From Porphyromonas gingivalis ATCC 33277 (lineage in GTDB: Bacteria; Bacteroidota; Bacteroidia; Bacteroidales; Porphyromonadaceae): a stretch of DNA of 64,000 bases. A program made the translations under genes and the position numbers. Under the pieces are notes generated by a model. That model had not been told where the DNA came from and ran no database searches. It saw only the letters and a program-made list of their open reading frames with translations. Numbering within the stretch: position 1 is the stretch's first letter; the number at the start of each line of letters is the position of its first letter. Of this stretch, positions 55,435 to 61,049 are shown piece by piece. The stretch covers positions 1,867,501 to 1,931,500 of the forward strand of contig NC_010729.1 in the NCBI RefSeq assembly GCF_000010505.1, in the 5' to 3' direction.

Positions 55435-55475
55435 CAGCCGGATACTCCGATCTTTCTCTCAAAACCAAAACCTTA

Positions 55476-56663
55476 ATGCGATTAAAACCAAGGCTTTCTT
55501 TCCAAAACAGCATTCCTGTATTGTGGTGGATAGCTGCCATCGTATCTGCCATTACGAAAGCTGCTCCGCACAGGCACAATAACTATACCATATTCCGCTC
55601 CTCTTTCTATCATTTCTCCCGACATCAGTCGCTCTATTCGGTCTATCCGGCAGAGCATCACGATGTTTTTCTCTACGGCCCTGTCTTCTCTATCCTTTTC
55701 GCCCCTTTTGCCCTTTTGCCTTCTTTCATAGGGATGCTGCTGTGGCTGTGCTTTTCGGTTGCCGGATGCCTTTGGGCTGTCAGCCAATTACCCACGAGCG
55801 AAAAGAAAAAGGCTGCCATCCTATGGATTGCCTTCCTTGACCTGTACACGGCTTTGTGTATGCAGCAGTTCAACATCCTTATAGGAGCATGTATTCTGCT
55901 CAGCTTTGCTTTTGTGGAGAAGAAAAAGGAATGGGCGGCAACGCTTTTCATCGTATTAGGAACCCTGACCAAACTGTATGGTATCGTTGGCTTGGCTTTC
56001 TTCCCGTTTGTGAAAAGAAAAGGCCGCTATTTGGCTTGGCTTTTTGCATGGTTCGGTCTGATCGGTATCTTGCCGATGTTGTTTGGAGGAGGTTCTTATG
56101 CCCTTGAGCAGTATATGAATTGGTTTGCCAGCCTTGGCACGAAGAATGGGGAGAATCTGTTCTCCCTGTATCAAAACGTTTCCCTGCTCGGGATGGTTAG
56201 GAAAATGACCGGTATTGCCGGCTACTCCGACTTGCTGTTGTTAGTCCCCGGACTTATCCTGTTCGCTCTTCCTTTCCTCCGATTCAGTCAGTACAAGGCT
56301 CCACTCTTTCGGATGAGTATATTGGCTTCGACTCTGCTTTTCACAGTTTTATTCAGTACCGGTAGCGAATCGAGTACTTATATCATAGCGTTGTTGGGTG
56401 TCGGTATCTGGTTCATACATCGCCCCAAAGGGAAACCCGACCGGCTGGATATTACACTCTTAGTCGGAACACTATTCCTCTCCTCTTTATCGCCGACCGA
56501 TCTGTTCCCTGCGGCTCTTCGCAAGAATGTCGTGCTCCCATACGCATTGAAGGCTCTATTCCCGACCTTGGTTTGGATACGGTTGAGTATAGAGCTGCTT
56601 TGCACGCATTATCTCTCTACCCAAGCGGACACATCCTCATCTTTGGCCTATGATCAGAATTGA
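55476..56663 (+). CDS. GT-C fold glycosyltransferase (GT87/DUF2029-type membrane protein)
   Basis: A 395-residue integral membrane protein with about nine or ten transmembrane helices. The first outer loop has FRSSFYHFSRHQSLYSVYP followed by DVFLYGPVFSILFAPFALLP, the pattern of GT87 transferases, which use polyprenyl-phosphate sugars as donors on the periplasmic face. Tail is polar. It starts 41 bases after udk, and its end overlaps the GT2 gene by 14 bases. The acceptor (lipid A, sphingolipid, polysaccharide or protein) is not known; see the hypothesis for the trio. Confidence 0.8.
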   Translation: MRLKPRLSFQNSIPVLWWIAAIVSAITKAAPHRHNNYTIFRSSFYHFSRHQSLYSVYPAEHHDVFLYGPVFSILFAPFALLPSFIGMLLWLCFSVAGCLWAVSQLPTSEKKKAAILWIAFLDLYTALCMQQFNILIGACILLSFAFVEKKKEWAATLFIVLGTLTKLYGIVGLAFFPFVKRKGRYLAWLFAWFGLIGILPMLFGGGSYALEQYMNWFASLGTKNGENLFSLYQNVSLLGMVRKMTGIAGYSDLLLLVPGLILFALPFLRFSQYKAPLFRMSILASTLLFTVLFSTGSESSTYIIALLGVGIWFIHRPKGKPDRLDITLLVGTLFLSSLSPTDLFPAALRKNVVLPYALKALFPTLVWIRLSIELLCTHYLSTQADTSSSLAYDQN

Positions 56664-57360
56664 TGTGGTACTGCCGGCATACCGTCCCGGTCAGGGGTGG
56701 GAGCGAGAGGCTATATCTCGCTTGACAGCTTTGTCCGATAGTATACCGGACGTGACTTTTCGCATATTCATCGTACCCGATGGGAGCAATGAAGGTCATT
56801 CTGACGAGGTACGTTCGCATTGGGCAACATCGCCGTGGGAGGTCATCTATTGCGACTATGCCAAGAATAGAGGAAAGGGCTTTGCCGTCCGCTATGGAGT
56901 AGGACAAACCGATGCTCCTTTTGTGCTCTATACGGATTATGATCTGCCGTTTACTCTGGATTCATATAAACAGGTGATAGAAGCCCTTCTGGAAGGTGCA
57001 GATGTCGTTATATCTCGCAGAGAGCCGGAATCTTATGGGAAAAAGATTCGCTTAAAGCGGAAAATGCTTTCCGACTTTTCGCATTTTGTAAACAAATTCT
57101 TCTTCTTGCCAACGACTGATACACAAGGAGGACTTAAGGGGTTCTCCTCAGTGGGACGTTTTATTTTCCTCCAAACACGGATAGATAGTTTCCTGTTCGA
57201 TACCGAGTTTATCTGTCTGGCTAAGAGAAAAAAAGTGTGCATAGCAGTCGTCAGCGGCTCCATTCGTCCTGACATCTCTCTGTCGGTAATGAAAGCCAAG
57301 ACTATCCTTCGTGAAGTCTATAAAATCCCCAAATTGATCAAAGCAAGATGGTTCTCTTGA
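56650..57360 (+). CDS. GT2 glycosyltransferase, polyprenyl-phosphate sugar synthase-like
   Basis: A 236-residue GT-A glycosyltransferase: VVLPAYRPGQGWERE, YAKNRGKGFAVRYGV, the metal/nucleotide motif YTDYDLPF (Asp96, Asp98), DTQGGLKGFSS and FDTEFICLAKRKK. This is the pattern of dolichyl/undecaprenyl-phosphate glucose or hexosamine synthases (ALG5/ArnC relatives) that move a sugar from a nucleotide to a lipid phosphate on the cytoplasmic side. No C-terminal membrane helices are visible. It overlaps both neighbours (14 and 13 bases). Confidence 0.85.
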   Translation: MIRIDVVLPAYRPGQGWEREAISRLTALSDSIPDVTFRIFIVPDGSNEGHSDEVRSHWATSPWEVIYCDYAKNRGKGFAVRYGVGQTDAPFVLYTDYDLPFTLDSYKQVIEALLEGADVVISRREPESYGKKIRLKRKMLSDFSHFVNKFFFLPTTDTQGGLKGFSSVGRFIFLQTRIDSFLFDTEFICLAKRKKVCIAVVSGSIRPDISLSVMKAKTILREVYKIPKLIKARWFS

Positions 57361-58142
57361 GTTTCGATATCGAGGAGTTCGATGTACCCCTTGAGCAGGG
57401 ATATAAGGACTTCCCATCGGAAGAACAATTGCGCATCAGTCGTCAAGGGACAGAAGCCATCCTCCATATATTGAGAAAAAAAGGCGTTCGGTCCACCTTC
57501 TTCAGTACCGTTACTTTCTGGGAATCATTGCCGGAGGATCTGCGAAAGGGCATTTACACGGATGGACACGAATTGGCCTCTCATGGTGTGTTTCACTCTT
57601 CTTTCTCCAAAGAGCACCTTGCCGAATCTCGTCAGAAGCTCGCTTCTCTGTGGGATGGTACCGATGTCTGCGGTTTTCGGATGCCACGTATGATGCCCGT
57701 TGGCGATGCGGAAATAGCCGAAGCCGGTTACTTGTACAATTCTTCGCTCAATCCGACTTGTATCCCCGGTCGCTACAATCATCTCTCGGCTCCGAGATTA
57801 CCCTATTTCGACAAGTATGGGGTCTTGCAGATGCCGAGTTCGGTAACACCTCTATTGCGTTTCCCTCTCTTTTGGCTTTCCCTCCACCATCTTCCCCTCA
57901 GGCTATACATCAGGATGATTCGTCACACCGTTCGGCGCGACAATTATCTCAATCTTTATTTTCACCCTTGGGAGTTCGCTGAGATCAGCTGTTTACCCGA
58001 CTGCAAACTGAGCTATACCGTTACTCATAACAGTGGCGAAAAAATGTGTCGCAGACTGGAGGCCGTGATCGACACCCTCCTCGCCGATGGTTGTTCTTTC
58101 GGCACTTTCTCAGATTACTATCGTTTTCAAAAGCAAGGCTGA
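57348..58142 (+). CDS. Polysaccharide deacetylase family protein (CE4-like)
   Basis: A 264-residue NodB-homology deacetylase without a signal peptide. Motif 1 is SFDIEEFDV (Asp7), motif 2 HGVFH (His79 and His83), motif 3 region CGFRMPRMMP, and NLYFHPWEFAEI near the C-terminus, all of the WbmS/DUF3473-like subgroup. Cytoplasmic location and coupling (13-base overlap) to a lipid-sugar synthase suggest that it deacetylates an N-acetylated lipid-linked sugar instead of a wall polymer. Confidence 0.85.
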   Translation: MVLLSFDIEEFDVPLEQGYKDFPSEEQLRISRQGTEAILHILRKKGVRSTFFSTVTFWESLPEDLRKGIYTDGHELASHGVFHSSFSKEHLAESRQKLASLWDGTDVCGFRMPRMMPVGDAEIAEAGYLYNSSLNPTCIPGRYNHLSAPRLPYFDKYGVLQMPSSVTPLLRFPLFWLSLHHLPLRLYIRMIRHTVRRDNYLNLYFHPWEFAEISCLPDCKLSYTVTHNSGEKMCRRLEAVIDTLLADGCSFGTFSDYYRFQKQG

Positions 58143-58357
58143 TTCGCTCAAAAACGAGGACCTGTGTGTCTCTGCGAACCTCAAGCATATGCCTGAAGGA
58201 AACTTGAGGGAATCTCTGTTTACTTGGCAGCCATACGCCTGCTCTTTGATCTTTCCTGAAGATACAAAGAATCAACTCACGTTAGAGGATACTATGGTCT
58301 AATATGGAACGTTTACGATTTGTATGCAACAGAAATATATAAACTTCTGTAATAGAA

Positions 58358-58390
58358 CGTCAGTTCGATCTAAGCGGAAATAGGAAAGTT
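58358..58390 (-). mobile_element. Fragment of an IS195 right end, inverted
   Basis: These 33 bases are the exact reverse complement of 59428-59460, the right end of the intact IS195. Two bases (AA) separate the fragment from the intact copy's left end. Confidence 0.85.
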
Positions 58391-58392
58391 AA

Positions 58393-59460
58393 CGTCAGTT
58401 CGACGTAAGAAAAAGCCAATGAATTTGTTTTCTGATTAGGGTTAAACGCCCAAAGAACGTGGGCATTATGCTTGAAAAAGTAGCGAATTATTTGCATCTT
58501 AGCAGTTGATAATCAATAAGATACGAACAAACAAAACGCTACTTTATGAAGACAAATATAGTTGATGTTTTTTGCATCATAGATGATTTCTCCAAGCTTT
58601 TTGATGAAGCAATCAAGAAAAAGACCCTCGAAGAGGAAGACAAAAAACGCAGGAATAGAAAGTTTAAGATGTCGGACAGTGAGGTCATGACCATCCTGAT
58701 CCTGTTTCATCTGTCAAGATACCGAGATTTGAAAGCTTTTTATCTTCAATACATCACCCATTCTTGTCGATCCGAGTTCCCACATCTTGTCTCTTATAAT
58801 CGCTTTGTGGAGCTGCAAAGCAGGGTAGGTTTCAAGCTGATAGCATTTCTCAATATGTGTTGTTTGGGTCAATGTACAGGCATCTCTTTCATCGATTCCA
58901 CCCCACTGAAGGCTTGTCATATCAAACGAGCTCATGGGCATAGGACAATGAGGGGATGGGCTCAAAAAGGCAAAAGCACCATGGGTTGGTTTTATGGATT
59001 CAAACTACATATTGTTATCAACGACAGGGGTGAAATCATCAACTATCAAATCACACCGGGCAATTGTGATGACAGAGAACCTCTGAAAGACGGAACATTC
59101 ACCAAGAATCTTTTTGGCAAACTCATTGCCGATAGAGGCTACATTTCCCAAAACCTTTTTGACCGGCTCTTTGTCGATGACATCCACATGATAACCAAAA
59201 TCAAAAAGAACATGAAGAACTCCCTGATGCATCTATATGACAAAGTTTTATTGAGAAAGAGAGCCCTGATCGAAACGGTCAATGATATGTTCAAAAATCT
59301 CTGCCCGATAGAGCACACGAGACATCGCAGTGTCAACAATTTTGTCACCAACCTGATCTCCGGTATCATCGCTTACAACATCCTGCCTAAAAAGCCTGAA
59401 CTCAATATTGAAATCATCAGAAACCCTAACTTTCCTATTTCCGCTTAGATCGAACTGACG
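58393..59460 (+). mobile_element. IS195 (IS982 family), complete
   Basis: CGTCAGTTCGA at 58393-58403 and its reverse complement at 59450-59460 bound exactly 1068 bases, the length I recall for IS195, with one full-length transposase. TTAA stands on both sides (58389-58392, 59461-59464), but it is self-complementary, so whether it is a target duplication is uncertain. Confidence 0.88.
58546..59448 (+). CDS. IS195 transposase (IS982 family)
   Basis: A 300-residue DDE transposase. FIDSTPLKACH gives the first catalytic Asp, KSTMGWFYGFKLH is the IS982 signature after it, LIADRGYISQNLF gives the second Asp, and RALIETVNDMFKN the Glu. Frame intact, so probably active. The stop is 12 bases inside the right end of the element. 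Confidence 0.92.
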   Translation: MKTNIVDVFCIIDDFSKLFDEAIKKKTLEEEDKKRRNRKFKMSDSEVMTILILFHLSRYRDLKAFYLQYITHSCRSEFPHLVSYNRFVELQSRVGFKLIAFLNMCCLGQCTGISFIDSTPLKACHIKRAHGHRTMRGWAQKGKSTMGWFYGFKLHIVINDRGEIINYQITPGNCDDREPLKDGTFTKNLFGKLIADRGYISQNLFDRLFVDDIHMITKIKKNMKNSLMHLYDKVLLRKRALIETVNDMFKNLCPIEHTRHRSVNNFVTNLISGIIAYNILPKKPELNIEIIRNPNFPISA

Positions 59461-59534
59461 TTAAAGGAGACCTTTGCACGGCGATTGGTGTGTATTTTGT
59501 TTATTAATTCATTGTATAATAGGGAGTTATTTTG

Positions 59535-59542
59535 TATATTTG
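59535..59542 (+). promoter_or_regulatory. -7 box (TATATTTG) of the IS1126 transposase
   Basis: TAnnTTTG match inside the element, 30 bases before the ATG. Confidence 0.5.
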
Positions 59543-59571
59543 AGCATTAAAAACAGCATAATATTCCTCCC

Positions 59572-60633
59572 ATGGCATACCAATTCAAGAATACCGATGA
59601 GCATGTAACATTTGCAGACGCACTCCTTTCAAAGCGTTATCGCAAAGCACAAAACGACTTCCTCAATCAGGTTGACAGGCTTATCGATTGGCGTCCGATC
59701 AGGACGCTGATCAACAAGAAATACACGAAGCGACAAAATGCCATCGGTGCCCCGGCTTATGACGTGATTCTCTTATTCAAGATGTTGCTTTTGGAGACAT
59801 GGTACAACCTCAGTGATTGTGCTTTGGAGGAGCGCATCAATGATTCAATCACCTTTTCCCGATTCTTGGGGCTGAAGATGGAAGAGGTATCTCCCGACCA
59901 CAGCACCATCAGTCGATTTCGTTCGGCACTGACAGAGTTGGGTCTCATGGACAAACTATTGGCGCAGTTTAACAAACAACTTTCGCGCCATCACATTTCG
60001 GTAAGGGAAGGGGTGCTTGTGGATGCAAGCCTTGTGGAGACGCCGCATAAACCCAACGGAAGCATTACGATTGAAGTCGCAGATGACAGGCAAGACAATC
60101 GGAGCGAGGAGGAAAAAGAGGCAGAGGAGGATTATCAAAAACAGGTTGTCCGTCAGCGTAAAGGGACGGATGAAGAAGCCCGTTGGGTGTACAAACAAAA
60201 GCGTTATCACTACGGATACAAAAAGCATTGTCCGGCCAATGTTCAAGGCATTGTTCAAAAGGTGATAACGACAGCAGCGAACCGCAGTGACACGAAGGAG
60301 TTTATTCCGCTATTGCAGGGTGCAAACATACCTCAAGGTACAGCCGTCTTGGCGGACAAAGGATATGCTTGCGGGGAAAATCGTTCCTACCTGCAAACCC
60401 ATCACCTTCAAGACGGCATTATGCACAAGGCACAACGCAACAGGGCATTGACCGAGGAAGAGAAGCAACGAAACAAAGCAATCAGTCCGATACGGAGCAC
60501 CATCGAACGCACCTTTGGCAGTATTCGCCGGTGGTTTCATGGCGGACATGTCGATACCGGGGACTTGCCAAGACCCATACTCAAAACATTCTTGAAAGCA
60601 TCGCCTTTAATTTATACAGAACGCCGGGGATAA
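59572..60633 (+). CDS. IS1126 transposase (IS5 family)
   Basis: A 353-residue DDE transposase. N-terminal helix-turn-helix type domain (KMLLLETWYNLSDCALEERI), first Asp in GVLVDASLVETP, second in AVLADKGYACGENR, and the Y-R-K/E block RSTIERTFGSIRRWF. A Glu/Lys-rich insert lies at about 170-190. Frame intact. Confidence 0.92.
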   Translation: MAYQFKNTDEHVTFADALLSKRYRKAQNDFLNQVDRLIDWRPIRTLINKKYTKRQNAIGAPAYDVILLFKMLLLETWYNLSDCALEERINDSITFSRFLGLKMEEVSPDHSTISRFRSALTELGLMDKLLAQFNKQLSRHHISVREGVLVDASLVETPHKPNGSITIEVADDRQDNRSEEEKEAEEDYQKQVVRQRKGTDEEARWVYKQKRYHYGYKKHCPANVQGIVQKVITTAANRSDTKEFIPLLQGANIPQGTAVLADKGYACGENRSYLQTHHLQDGIMHKAQRNRALTEEEKQRNKAISPIRSTIERTFGSIRRWFHGGHVDTGDLPRPILKTFLKASPLIYTERRG

Positions 60634-60804
60634 TTATGTCCTCATCCGTAGGATAAGGCATAACCACCCTTGAGGAGCTCGTACAAGTAGCTCCTCAAAG
60701 GGGGGATTTACAACTACTTTCACTCCTTACTGCCACCCCTTTCACTCGCTCCTTTTATGCCAAGAACTCCTCTTCCCTCCATCTCCTTATTTTTCAAAGG
60801 TCTC

Positions 60805-60942
60805 TTAAAGATAGGAAGATAGCCCAACATACACCTAAAACAGTAGCCTGCAATTTGACCCATAGACCGAAAATTATTGACCGCCCCATTTTTCAAAGGT
60901 CTCCTCTTGACAAGTTTACCAGACAGCAATAATAAAAACGAA
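60805..60942. other. Remnants between IS1126 and the kgp terminator
   Basis: No gene. ATTTTTCAAAGGTCTC (60888-60903) repeats exactly the last 16 bases of IS1126 (60789-60804), 99 bases further right. TTTACC(A)GACAGCAATA (60915-60931) matches the reverse complement of the left end of the MITE-like element at 41740. The stretch seems to be built from old element ends. Confidence 0.6.
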
Positions 60943-60976
60943 GTCGCCCGACCTCCTTTTAAGGAAGTCGGGCGAC
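60930..60976 (-). terminator. Terminator of kgp
   Basis: GTCGCCCGAC (60943-60952) and GTCGGGCGAC (60967-60976) form a 10-bp stem, extended by TCCTT/AAGGA in the loop; on the minus strand it is followed by TTCGTTTTTATTATT. Confidence 0.85.
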
Positions 60977-61049
60977 CGATTCATACTCTGAGACAATTAC
61001 AGACCTATATTAAAAGTGTCTGCACAAAGTCTCCGAGTCCAAGACAGAA

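Larger units (their letters stand above)
59467..60804 (+). mobile_element. IS1126 (IS5 family), complete, with target duplication
   Basis: GAGACCTTTGCA at 59467-59478 and TTCAAAGGTCTC at 60793-60804 are 12-bp ends with one mismatch, 1338 bases apart overall, the length I recall for IS1126. TTAAAG stands directly on both sides (59461-59466 and 60805-60810). The insertion is 6 bases from the IS195 end. Bases 60634-60804, after the transposase, include a GAGGAGCT/AGCTCCTC hairpin. Confidence 0.9.

Noticed and set aside
60720-60929. Minus-strand frame across the IS1126 right end and the remnants
   Set aside because: It crosses the IS1126 junction, so it was created by the insertion and cannot be an ancestral gene.
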